From NCBI RefSeq assembly GCF_047501535.1, contig NZ_JAZDRJ010000005.1, positions 1 through 64,000 on the forward strand: a stretch of DNA of 64,000 nucleotides, in the 5' to 3' direction. A program made the translations under genes and the position numbers. Source of the DNA: Yanghanlia sp047501535 (GTDB lineage Bacteria > Pseudomonadota > Gammaproteobacteria > Burkholderiales > Burkholderiaceae_B). Under the pieces are notes generated by a model that saw only the letters and a list, made by a program, of their open reading frames with translations, was not told where the DNA came from and ran no database searches. This document shows positions 49,884-57,657 of the stretch, piece by piece. Numbering within the stretch: the first letter of the stretch is position 1; the number at the start of each line of letters is the position of its first letter.

Positions 49884-50759
49884 TTACGGCATCCGGCAGC
49901 GCCGGTCCAACTCTGCCAGTACATCAAGCGCCCGGCCCGCCAAGCCAACCCCCTGGGCGGAGTCGATTGCGCTTTCACGTAAATTGATACGAATAATCGG
50001 GCTGTTCAGCGAGGAAGCAAACCAGCGCACCGATGGCACAGCCGTACCAGCGCCCAACTCCACCACCACAGGTCGGGATACCTTTTCCAGCCAGGCTTCC
50101 AAGCGCTGCTCCTGCAACCCTGTACGCTCATGGTTCCACTCGCCGTCGCCGAACATCAACACATTGGGGCGGGCCAGTTGCCCGCAGTCGGGGCAGTTTG
50201 GGAGCGGGGAAAGCAGGCGGCATGCAGAGGTATCTACTTCAGGCACCCAACCGTCCGCGTCCCACAAACGATTGGTGCAGGAATGCATGCATTGCAGCCA
50301 GTGCAACGAGCCATGGCATTCCATCACCCGTTGCGGGGCGAAGCCTGCCTTTTGGAACTGGCCGTCCACATTGCTGGTGAACACAAACGCCCCATGGGGC
50401 TTAGCGCCTGCCCAGCGCAGAAGAATATCAAAGCCACTGTGTGGGGTAATCTCGCGGTACAGGTTCAGGCGGTGACCATAAAACCCCCAAGCCAGCTCGG
50501 GATCGCGGCGAAACGCGTGCGGCGACGCAATGCGGACAAAATCCAACCCTGCCCTGCGCAATGCGGGATACGCCCGCCACAGCCCTTCATCCCCTCTGAA
50601 GTCTGGTAAACCAGAATCCACGCCTATGCCCGCCCCGGCAGCGATAACCAGACCATCGGCTTCTTCAAGCCACGCCAGCGCCCGGGCCCAGTCGGCTTCC
50701 GGAACAGACTGTAGTTCAGAGAAAGCGCGACCAGGTGTCGCGCCTGCGCTGTAACTCAT
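49884..50759 (-). CDS. Sir2-family NAD-dependent protein deacylase
   Basis: A 291-residue sirtuin: NAD-binding AAGAGIGVDSGLPDFRGDEG, FVFTSNVDGQFQKAGF, catalytic His in MECHGSLHWLQC, and zinc-ligand cysteines in CMHSC and NCPDCG. Sirtuins remove acyl groups from lysine using NAD; some prokaryotic ones act in phage defence, but the length and sequence here fit the housekeeping class. It is divergent from the WYL regulator. Confidence 0.9.
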   Translation of the reverse strand: MSYSAGATPGRAFSELQSVPEADWARALAWLEEADGLVIAAGAGIGVDSGLPDFRGDEGLWRAYPALRRAGLDFVRIASPHAFRRDPELAWGFYGHRLNLYREITPHSGFDILLRWAGAKPHGAFVFTSNVDGQFQKAGFAPQRVMECHGSLHWLQCMHSCTNRLWDADGWVPEVDTSACRLLSPLPNCPDCGQLARPNVLMFGDGEWNHERTGLQEQRLEAWLEKVSRPVVVELGAGTAVPSVRWFASSLNSPIIRINLRESAIDSAQGVGLAGRALDVLAELDRRCRMP

Positions 50760-50924
50760 TTATAGCTCCTAAAAACTTGATTACGCGCCTTTGCGCACGC
50801 CCCCGATCGCGACGACCTGGGCGCTTTATTGATCGATTGCATCATAAGCAAAGCAAATTCACTACACTCATGCGGGACATCGAGCGGGCGATTCGCCGCT
50901 CACCGCACTACTGGACGCGCATCA

Positions 50925-51884
50925 ATGACCACCCGCACCCGCAACCTGGATACCGTACTTCTCAGCCTAGAAATTCTGCGTCGTATCCCACGCAATCGCA
51001 AAATCACGGCTCAGGAACTACACGAACAGCTTCAGCACGCCGGTTTTACCCGCGACCTGCGCAGTATTCAACGCCACCTCGATACGCTGTCGGAACATTT
51101 TGATATTGAACGTGATGACCGCACCCGGCCTTATGGTTACCGCTGGCTGGCCCGGGCGGGAGGGTTATCACTTCCCTTCCTTACCCCGCAGGAATCGCTG
51201 CTTCTCCACCTGGCTGAAGAGCACTTGAAGCACCTGCTGCCCGCCCCCTTGCTGAAATCACTGGACGATTTTTTCTTCCAGGCCCGCGTGAATTTGAACG
51301 ACCCGGAACGCGCCAAGCTGGAGAAAGAATGGACGCACAAAGTACGCGTAGTGAGCACCACCCTGCCCCTGCTTCCGCCGCATATTGCACCCGGCGTATT
51401 CAATACTGTCAGCCAGGCGTTATATGAAAACCGCTGGCTGCATATTGATTATCGCAACGCCCGCCGCCAGCGCAGACGCCACGACATCATGCCGCTCGGG
51501 CTGGCGCAGCAAGGCCCCACTCTGTATCTGGTCTGCCGCTTTCGCGACTTCAACAACGAGCGCACGCTGGCTATACACCGGATTCTCAGCGCCGAAATAT
51601 CTGACCTGAGCTTTGAACGTCCAGCAGACTTCAACTTGGCCGCTTACGAAGACGAAGGCCGCTTCCAGTACGGTGAAGGCCGACGCATCCGGCTAAGTTT
51701 TTACATCGACAAGGATGCCGGCGCGCATTTACTGGAATCCAGGCTGGCCGCCGACCAGACCGTAGAGGAAACGCCCGAGAGTTATCTGATTCGTGCCACG
51801 GTGCTGGACAGCCTGCTGTTGGACCGATGGTTAAAGGGTTTTGGCGATGCGGTATGGGGCATAGAAAAGGAAAGTGTGGAATAA
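50925..51884 (+). CDS. WYL-domain transcriptional regulator
   Basis: 319 residues from the ATG at 50925. The longer frame from 50829 lacks homologous content. An N-terminal DeoR-like HTH (ITAQELHEQLQHAGF, LRSIQRHLDTLSEHFDIERD) is followed by a WYL domain (LYENRWLHIDYRNA, LYLVCRFRDFNNERTLAIHR) and a WCX tail. WYL proteins sense nucleic acids or nucleotides and often regulate DNA-damage or defence genes. It is divergent from the sirtuin gene; no defence genes follow directly, but the satellite element begins 660 bp away. Confidence 0.9.
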   Translation: MTTRTRNLDTVLLSLEILRRIPRNRKITAQELHEQLQHAGFTRDLRSIQRHLDTLSEHFDIERDDRTRPYGYRWLARAGGLSLPFLTPQESLLLHLAEEHLKHLLPAPLLKSLDDFFFQARVNLNDPERAKLEKEWTHKVRVVSTTLPLLPPHIAPGVFNTVSQALYENRWLHIDYRNARRQRRRHDIMPLGLAQQGPTLYLVCRFRDFNNERTLAIHRILSAEISDLSFERPADFNLAAYEDEGRFQYGEGRRIRLSFYIDKDAGAHLLESRLAADQTVEETPESYLIRATVLDSLLLDRWLKGFGDAVWGIEKESVE

Positions 51885-51975
51885 GCCGATGAACCGCATG
51901 GCGTCAGCGCATTAGCGTTACAGAGCATTGCTTCAACGCTTTATCGATTGAGGGCACGGCTGCAGCGCAACCACA

Positions 51976-52461
51976 TTACAGCCCCAACCACAGCACTTCC
52001 ACTTTCAGCTCGCCTTCAAGCGCCTCGTCGTACGTCACCAACAGGGAAGATTCCAATCGGTTCGGCGCTTGCCGGTGGATGAGGTTCATCACCCGACCCA
52101 CGGTATCGACGATGTTGAGATCCATCGCCAGGGTGATAATGACTAACGCCCCTCTGGCGCGGCTCACATCATGCAGCAACCTCGCCTGCTGCACGGCGGT
52201 ATACGCATCCCGTGCCACAAAACTGGCCCACGCGGTATTCCCATACACCTGCAACACCCGCTTCAAAGATTCGATATCCGGCCTGACGGAATACGGAGCC
52301 TCAAACAATTTGCAGATCGCTGCAGCCGCCACCATAGGCACCGGGGCGCTTGTCGCTTCCAGCGTTTCACTGCCATCTTCATGAACAGAATAAAGACGCA
52401 ACAAAACAGCCTTGCGCCGAGCCGTCAATTTGAAGGCCCGGATTACAACTTTTGAACGCAT
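51976..52461 (-). CDS. Conserved-looking protein of unknown function
   Basis: This 161-residue protein is without signal peptide or membrane segments. It is rich in alpha/beta-type hydrophobic patterning (RGALVIITLAMDLNIVDTVG, LVTYDEALEGELKVEVLWLG) and basic at the N-terminus. I do not recognise a family. It is the last host-side gene before the satellite att site; a C+T-rich stretch and AAGGAG follow its start region upstream. It could be a host gene or a leftover from an earlier integration. Confidence 0.55.
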   Translation of the reverse strand: MRSKVVIRAFKLTARRKAVLLRLYSVHEDGSETLEATSAPVPMVAAAAICKLFEAPYSVRPDIESLKRVLQVYGNTAWASFVARDAYTAVQQARLLHDVSRARGALVIITLAMDLNIVDTVGRVMNLIHRQAPNRLESSLLVTYDEALEGELKVEVLWLGL

Positions 52462-52545
52462 GGAATGAGATTCTCCCTATGTGAAACCCTGCTGGGAACA
52501 AGGAGAATTCTAGGGATGGTTGCGACAAGATGTGTCGTATGGGAG

Positions 52546-52564
52546 TGGCGGCAGGGTGGGAGTC
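52546..52564. other. Candidate attL of the tRNA-Ser(CGA) satellite
   Basis: TGGCGGCAGGGTGGGAGTC at 52546-52564 matches the reverse complement of the tRNA-Ser(CGA) 3' end (TGGCGGACAGGGTGGGATTC, 59685-59704) at 18 of 20 aligned columns, with one gap and one mismatch. It stands 57 bp outside the left set of GGGGGTAT repeats. The imperfect match suggests decay since integration or a shorter true core. Confidence 0.55.
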
Positions 52565-52620
52565 ACATCAAAGCCGCAAACCCTCATAAACACTAGACTT
52601 CATAGATTGCGAAAAACACG

Positions 52621-52662
52621 ATACCCCCAAAAATACCCCCATGAGTGCATCGCTGGGGGTAT
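52621..52662. repeat. Left-end GGGGGTAT repeats (integrase arm-type sites)
   Basis: ATACCCCC at 52621-52628 and 52633-52640 and GGGGGTAT at 52655-52662. The same octamer recurs at the opposite end of the element at 59522-59581 and nowhere else that I noticed in the window, as expected for integrase arm-binding sites on both sides of attP. Confidence 0.6.
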
Positions 52663-52752
52663 ACGCAGCCAACTTCCCGCCGTTGCGCTTGCTCCGGTTT
52701 CAGGCCGCATCGGCTGTTTGCTTGCATGGGGTGTTTCTGCAACATGGCCGCC

Positions 52753-53346
52753 CTACTTTGAGACTTTCAGCCCCAGCAGGTGCCCCCACCTCAGAATCAT
52801 GTATTCTTCCCGCTTCGATTCCAGGTCAATTATTTCAGCCCGGATACGATCAAACGTGGCTTGGTGCATCCCTTTGGGTTTGCGCCAATAGTTCGCCCCG
52901 CCTAACTTGGCTTCTAGTTTCCGCTGCTTGCGCCATGTTGCATCCATCGCATCATCAGACTGGCTTGGATATTGCAGCCTGTAGCACTTGCGACATGCGA
53001 CACGTTCACCCAAATACAGGACAGCGCACCGCCCGCCACAGCACGGACAGGCGAACCATTGCCGAGTGCCGCCATAGTTGCAGGGGGTGTCTGTCAGCCG
53101 CGCCACGTCCTTTACATCATGCTTGCCGTTTAGCGTGTATTCAAACAGAACACCGTCATCTTGTACCCGCATCCAGATAGACGCCTGCTTTTCACCCTTG
53201 TCGTTCTTCCACTCCCAGCCGAATGATGCGCCGTCATACAGCAGCTTCTCCCGCGCCAGCCGCCGCACGTCCACCGTTCGCATGGTGTAGGTTTGCCGGT
53301 GCCATCCAGGCCGCCCAGCCCCCAATCTATGCCCGCCCTTTGCCAT
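52753..53346 (-). CDS. Element protein with a zinc-ribbon, function unknown
   Basis: A 197-residue protein starting MAKGGHRLGAGRPGWHRQTY. A zinc-ribbon is visible at about 116-140 (FACPCCGGRCAVLY then VACRKCYRLQYPSQ, two CxxC pairs), followed by a basic helical tail. The first part resembles small-terminase-like GxGRP N-termini, but the rest does not. Genes of this kind occur at the end of P4-like and phage-like islands in Burkholderiales. Nucleic-acid binding is likely; no specific function can be assigned. Confidence 0.65.
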   Translation of the reverse strand: MAKGGHRLGAGRPGWHRQTYTMRTVDVRRLAREKLLYDGASFGWEWKNDKGEKQASIWMRVQDDGVLFEYTLNGKHDVKDVARLTDTPCNYGGTRQWFACPCCGGRCAVLYLGERVACRKCYRLQYPSQSDDAMDATWRKQRKLEAKLGGANYWRKPKGMHQATFDRIRAEIIDLESKREEYMILRWGHLLGLKVSK

Positions 53347-53486
53347 TGCTTGCCCTCACAGAATCCGAAATCATCAGGTAAATCATACGGGCCATGCGTG
53401 CTAAAAACCGCCAAAACCCGCATGGTTGTTAGCTTGTAGTCGATTTTGAATAAATCGCGTTTCTGCACCACGTAAAGGTGCCGGTG

Positions 53487-53957
53487 TCATGCTGTTGGAC
53501 GCCGCCGGGTTGCTGCTTCCATGGGGTTGTTTTGAAACGCCGGGCAGCGGTGCAGAATGAACACATCGGACGGATCACCGCCGATAGGACAGCGCCCCCG
53601 TGTGCAGCGTAGCCGGTGCAGGTGGGCACACTCCCCGCAGCTTCGCCGGTCATCCAACGTGGCATCGCGCCGGGCCAGTAGCTTTACCAGGGAGGCCACA
53701 TCTTCCGGCGGTATGCCGATTCTGTCGATATGCTGGCGGGCCATCGCGTCATCTGTAGCCGCCGGTGCAAGGTCAGTTTCCGTGCGTACCGGGTCGCGTA
53801 CCGTGGAAACCTCGCTGGCAACCTCCCGCATGGCAACCGCCGGAACCGTGGTAACCGCTTTGGTAACCGCCGGTTCAGTCGCTGGCGGATCAGACGGCAC
53901 CACACCGCCGCCAGCTTGAAACGACGCCATCAGCGCCAGCACTTGAGCATCATTCAT
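53487..53957 (-). CDS. Element protein of unknown function with a cysteine-rich C-terminus
   Basis: 156 residues from the ATG at 53957 with AAGGCGG upstream. An open frame extends to 54044, but those codons (LFPLFPLFP) are merely translated iterons, so the downstream start is preferred. The middle is Val/Thr/Ala-rich (ATEPAVTKAVTTVPAV) and low complexity. The C-terminus holds CGECAHLHRLRC and GRCPIGG, four to five cysteines that could bind zinc. I recognise no family. It is the gene nearest the candidate origin. Confidence 0.55.
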   Translation of the reverse strand: MNDAQVLALMASFQAGGGVVPSDPPATEPAVTKAVTTVPAVAMREVASEVSTVRDPVRTETDLAPAATDDAMARQHIDRIGIPPEDVASLVKLLARRDATLDDRRSCGECAHLHRLRCTRGRCPIGGDPSDVFILHRCPAFQNNPMEAATRRRPTA

Positions 53958-54012
53958 AGCCGCCGCCTTGCCGTAATCTTGCCGTTCTCTTTCCCCCGCG
54001 CTGTTTTTCACA

Positions 54013-54201
54013 GGGAACAGAGGGAACAGGGGGAACAACCGCATGAATAAAGGCTTTCAAGCGTTCCCCCATGCAAAACCTCACAGGGAACAGAGGGAAC
54101 AAAGCCGTGATTCTGTTCCCCCGTTCCCTCAGCCAAATATGAACAGGGAACGCCGAAAACCCGCATGAATAAAGGCTGTTCCCTCTGTTCCCCCTGTTCC
54201 C
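54013..54201. repeat. Iteron cluster: 12 copies of GGGAAC/GTTCCC (candidate replication origin)
   Basis: GGGAAC starts at 54013, 54022, 54031, 54086, 54095 and 54146; GTTCCC starts at 54063, 54115, 54123, 54178, 54187 and 54196. Within groups the spacing is 9 bp (once 8). A 17-bp direct repeat CCGCATGAATAAAGGCT occurs at 54039-54055 and 54161-54177. The cluster lies between the DUF927 gene and its downstream neighbour. Phage P4 alpha protein binds GGTGAACAG-type iterons in its ori and crr, so a replication role is likely. Confidence 0.7.
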
Positions 54202-54227
54202 TCGCATAAACAAGGCAGCAGTAAGCA

Positions 54228-55982
54228 TTACTGCACCTCCGCCAGCTTTTCGGGGTTTACATGGAAAAGATTGATAGGCCGCCCGCCGGGTTCGCGCACC
54301 TTCTTTGAACGCTTGCCGGTGTCACGTTCCGCTATCGCCCCGGCCCGATCCAGCGCCGATAATGCCCGCTTGGTGTCGTACCCTTTGACGGCCTCACCAA
54401 ACCCGCCCGCTGTAAACAGGTACAACCTGCCGTCGCTGGTATCCTTCCAGTAGCCCGCCCGATCCCGCACGGCTGGCGCTTCATGAACAGTGATGCAGGA
54501 AAAACGGCTATCCCCATGCCGGTCTATAAAGTCAGCCACACGCCGCAGGATCGCCGCATCTTCGGCATTGCGTCCGCCGGTATCGCGCTGTTCCCGCCAT
54601 AGCTCAAAACCACGCAGGGCCGCCGTCATCGCCTGCACCGCAGGCCAGGGCAAGATACCCTCATTGGCCGCCAGCTCCCCGGCTACCGCACACAATGCAA
54701 ACACACGCGCCGCCCGTGACTCCTGCCCGTCAGCCGCTTTGAAATTCATCATCGCAGCTTCCAGCAGGACGGGAAGATCAGGCTTCGACTCGATAACCCC
54801 CCGCACGAACGCCCGGCCCGCATGGCCGTAGTGCTGGCTTGCACCGTCGCGGATCGCATCAGACAGGGCCGCGCCCGATGAATAGCCGTGCAAGTCATCC
54901 CACGCGCCATAGGTGCCGACGATGGGCACATCCAGCAGCCGTAGAGCTTGCCCGGCCTTGGCCTCATAGCCGCCCGCCGCCATGCGTGAACCTATGGTTA
55001 CTTCCCCGGTAGACAGCACGAACACACGCCACCGCGCTACTTGCCGAGCCTCCCCTCTTACATTGGCGCGAGTCTTTCCATGGCCGTTAATCAGGGCATA
55101 GGCTGATTCATACAGGTCGCGGGGGTTCACCTCCCCCACCTCATCCAGCGCCAGCAAGGTGCCGGTGTGCATCTTAGCCGCGCCTTCCAGGCCATTTGAT
55201 GTACTACGCCAAGTGCGACGAAACGCAGGGCCACCCCATACAGAAGTTGCACCGATCAGGGCCGTAGTCTTGCCCGCGCTGCTATCTCCAAACAGGTGCA
55301 GCCCGCCGCCGTCGATATTCAACCGTTCCAGCAGGACGCCCGCCAGTGCCGAGGAAATGGACAGGGCAAGCATGGGGTTTCCTACTGCCCGCGCTGCTAC
55401 CTGCTCTTTCCAACCTTCCAGCGTTCCCGCCATGCTGTACGGTGCCGTGCGTTCGGTCGCTTGATACCAAATATCATCAGCCCCGATTACCTCATCAGGC
55501 AGCACGAACGCGCCGCCATGCCATCCGGTAGTACCTGCCGCCCGTAGTCGCTGCTTGGGGTGCTGTGAGTTGATGTAATCCAGTATGCGGGCCTTGTACT
55601 TCCGATCCAGCGCCAGCCCTTCCGCCAGCAGAACGCCGAGCACTTCCGCACCGTCGCCCGCCAGCATCTGCATAGGCATTGCCCACCGCTTCCAGTTGCC
55701 CGCCACGTTCCGGTAATGCAGCAGACGCCCGTGGTCGCTATCTTCCGCGCTGGCGGTCATGGCTTCGATATGCAGCGGCCCGCATACCCATGTATCAGTA
55801 GGGGTAGGCGGGCTGTCGCCCGATCCATCTTTCATGCCGTGGAAATACACGCCAGCAGGCAGACGCCGTGGGCCGCGTTTAATGCAGTCGTCATAACACC
55901 GCCAGCAAGGCCGTTCCTCTGCTTTAGGAAACGGGTCTACTGGCTTGGTTGCGTCCAGGTCGATTACTTGCGCTTCACTCAT
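54228..55982 (-). CDS. DUF927 superfamily ATPase (replication helicase-like)
   Basis: A 584-residue protein with N-terminal cysteines (PCWRCYDDC), then the DUF927 domain (about 150-430). It contains a Walker A LFGDSSAGKTTAL, a Walker B-like GTLLALDEVGEVNP and a sensor-like VFVLSTGEVTIGSR. A C-terminal winged-helix-like region follows. DUF927 proteins accompany primases in phage-like islands and are related to the helicase part of P4-type primase-helicases. It follows a 28-codon frame by an ATGA overlap and directly precedes the iterons. A role as origin-binding replicative helicase is inferred. Confidence 0.85.
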   Translation of the reverse strand: MSEAQVIDLDATKPVDPFPKAEERPCWRCYDDCIKRGPRRLPAGVYFHGMKDGSGDSPPTPTDTWVCGPLHIEAMTASAEDSDHGRLLHYRNVAGNWKRWAMPMQMLAGDGAEVLGVLLAEGLALDRKYKARILDYINSQHPKQRLRAAGTTGWHGGAFVLPDEVIGADDIWYQATERTAPYSMAGTLEGWKEQVAARAVGNPMLALSISSALAGVLLERLNIDGGGLHLFGDSSAGKTTALIGATSVWGGPAFRRTWRSTSNGLEGAAKMHTGTLLALDEVGEVNPRDLYESAYALINGHGKTRANVRGEARQVARWRVFVLSTGEVTIGSRMAAGGYEAKAGQALRLLDVPIVGTYGAWDDLHGYSSGAALSDAIRDGASQHYGHAGRAFVRGVIESKPDLPVLLEAAMMNFKAADGQESRAARVFALCAVAGELAANEGILPWPAVQAMTAALRGFELWREQRDTGGRNAEDAAILRRVADFIDRHGDSRFSCITVHEAPAVRDRAGYWKDTSDGRLYLFTAGGFGEAVKGYDTKRALSALDRAGAIAERDTGKRSKKVREPGGRPINLFHVNPEKLAEVQ

Positions 55983-56065
55983 GAACGCCCCCTCGTGATC
56001 CAGGCGTTAACGTGCCGAGTCGCCCAGGCCAGGGCATGAGACACAGCAAAGATAAAGGTCATCAT
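55979..56065 (-). CDS. Small translationally coupled ORF, 28 codons
   Basis: An ATG at 56065 overlaps the Toprim gene stop (ATGA), and its own TGA overlaps the DUF927 ATG (ATGA again). The peptide is MMTFIFAVSHALAWATRHVN plus WITRGRS-type tail, hydrophobic at the start. The exact double stop/start overlap suggests real coupling of translation through this frame, whether or not the peptide itself works. Confidence 0.5.
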   Translation of the reverse strand: MMTFIFAVSHALAWATRHVNAWITRGRS

Positions 56066-57012
56066 GCCGCCGCCCTCCTTGCCTGCAATTCATCGTTCCA
56101 GTCGCCTAACGCTGGCGGGATCAGAACACGCGCCACCACGCCGCGCTGTGCGGCCTTATCGGCAAGCTGTGCCGCCGCCTTCTGCCCGGTGCCGTTCTCA
56201 TCATGGTCGCCAAACACATACAGACTACTCAGCCCGCCGGGCAGCACGAACGCCGCCAGCCCATGCGCCGAGACGCAAGGCCACACAGGGACGCCGCCCA
56301 GCATCGCCGCTGCAATGGCAGTTTCAATGCCTTCAGCCACACCCAGCCCTAACCCGCCATCAGAACGGGGTACAGGTTCACCTATCTTGATTGACGCGCC
56401 CGCCAGCGGCCCGGCGGTATGTGTCAGCTTCTTGATGGTCGGCACGCTGGCTTTGTAGCCGTCACTCGTCAGATAGGTTCGATGGATCGCCACCAGGCCG
56501 CCCGCTGGGTTTGTGACAGCCGCCAGCATGGCCGGAAACCGCCCTACCATCGCGCCGTCATGCCAATAGTCCAGCGCAGGCACAAAACGCAGGGCTTCGG
56601 TATTGGGCACCACCAGGCCACGCCGTTGCAGGTACAGGCCAGCCGAGCATGATTCCGTCAGCAGTTGTGCGTCATCCCACCGCCGCATCAGGTCGGCATG
56701 GTTGCGTTCCCATTGTTCCGCTTGCGCCTTCTCCCGTTCCCGCCGAGCCTGCTCGATACGCTGGCGCTGTAATAGCCGGTCAGCCTGTGTCATGGGCTTG
56801 GTGCTGGCGGATACCCATACGCCCGAATCGCCGGTTTTCCAGTTCCACCACACGCAGGTAGGAACGCCATCATCAAACAGACGAAACGCCCCGGACTTCT
56901 TGCCGCCCCGGTCGCCGTCAACCTTGCACCGCATCAGCTTGCCCGCCGTGATGGTGTCAGGCAGCAGGCCGCCGCCGCGTAGGGTGCCTTCTATGCTTCG
57001 ATAGTCGATCAT
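56062..57012 (-). CDS. Toprim-domain primase-like protein
   Basis: The 316-residue protein has an N-terminal region with KSGAFRLFDDGVPTCVWWNW, a coiled Arg/Glu-rich middle (QRQRIEQARREREKAQAEQW) and a C-terminal Toprim domain. The Toprim Glu lies in LGLGVAEGIETAIAA and the acidic pair in VFGDHDENGTGQKAA. These are the primase half of P4-alpha-like proteins, here separate from the helicase half. A canonical CHC2 zinc finger is not obvious. It overlaps the upstream small gene by 4 bp (ATGA) and the downstream small ORF likewise. Confidence 0.85.
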   Translation of the reverse strand: MIDYRSIEGTLRGGGLLPDTITAGKLMRCKVDGDRGGKKSGAFRLFDDGVPTCVWWNWKTGDSGVWVSASTKPMTQADRLLQRQRIEQARREREKAQAEQWERNHADLMRRWDDAQLLTESCSAGLYLQRRGLVVPNTEALRFVPALDYWHDGAMVGRFPAMLAAVTNPAGGLVAIHRTYLTSDGYKASVPTIKKLTHTAGPLAGASIKIGEPVPRSDGGLGLGVAEGIETAIAAAMLGGVPVWPCVSAHGLAAFVLPGGLSSLYVFGDHDENGTGQKAAAQLADKAAQRGVVARVLIPPALGDWNDELQARRAAA

Positions 57013-57317
57013 TGGAAACCCTCCGGTGCATCGTGGGTTGCCAGCGCACTACCTTCTATCGCCATCAGCAGCGACTCAGCGGTAAAGCCACCTGCTTGCA
57101 GAACGGTGCCCAGTGCCATAAACGACGCAAGCGCCGCCTCATCAGACGTGACGCCGACACGGCGGGCATGGTTCACCACGGCGGGTATCAGTTCATCCAG
57201 AATGAACGCTTCATGCTTTTGCATGGGGTTGTTTCGCGGATCAGTCGCCCGCCTTGTAAAATGACTGTCGCGCCGCCCAGCGCCAGCCCCCGCCATGGGG
57301 GTTTTCTTTTGCCTCAT
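57009..57317 (-). CDS. Small element protein with Icd-like N-terminal leader region
   Basis: The frame from 57317 gives 102 residues. Two starts are possible. The ATG at 57317 is 4 bp after the AlpA gene and has a strong GGGGAGGG upstream. The ATG at 57224 gives 70 residues (MQKHEAFILDELIPAVVNHA) with a weak site but a more protein-like beginning. The extra N-terminal part (GAGRRDSHFTRRATDP) resembles the leader of phage Icd-like proteins. The function is unknown. It overlaps the Toprim gene by 4 bp. Confidence 0.6.
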   Translation of the reverse strand: MRQKKTPMAGAGAGRRDSHFTRRATDPRNNPMQKHEAFILDELIPAVVNHARRVGVTSDEAALASFMALGTVLQAGGFTAESLLMAIEGSALATHDAPEGFQ

Positions 57318-57320
57318 GCC

Positions 57321-57542
57321 TCAGCCCTCCCCTTGCGTTTCTTGCCAGCCTTGCGGATCAGCCATCCATTCACGGACAGCAGAAAGCCGCCAGCGTGTGC
57401 AGCGGGCAGAGAGCTTTACAGGTTTGGGGAATTTCCCAGCCGCCGCCAGCTTCCAGGGCCAGGAACGGGACGCGCCGATCAGGTGGGCGGTTTCTTTGTC
57501 AGTGATTAGCCGGTCATCGGCTGTTGTGGCTTGGTGTGCCAT
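57321..57542 (-). CDS. AlpA-family transcriptional regulator
   Basis: A 73-residue winged-HTH protein: LITDKETAHLIGASRSWPWK, AAGKFPKPVKLSARCTRW, VREWM. AlpA and the P4 Vis protein of this family activate or repress integrase expression and promote excision. It is the first gene of the replication operon (AlpA, small protein, Toprim, small ORF, DUF927), about 115 bp from the next upstream gene. Confidence 0.88.
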   Translation of the reverse strand: MAHQATTADDRLITDKETAHLIGASRSWPWKLAAAGKFPKPVKLSARCTRWRLSAVREWMADPQGWQETQGEG

Positions 57543-57657
57543 GCTGTACCCCTATGGGAATGAACATGGCCGCATTGTTTCCTGTCAATGCTGTATGGGT
57601 AAACAGCCCTTTCCCTGTCTACGCTTCAAACATCCATCTATGCGCAGTAAACAGGGA

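Noticed and set aside
53958..54044. N-terminal extension LFPLFPLFP of the gene at 53487
   Set aside because: It is the translation of the GTTCCC iterons; an internal ATG with a ribosome-binding site is available.
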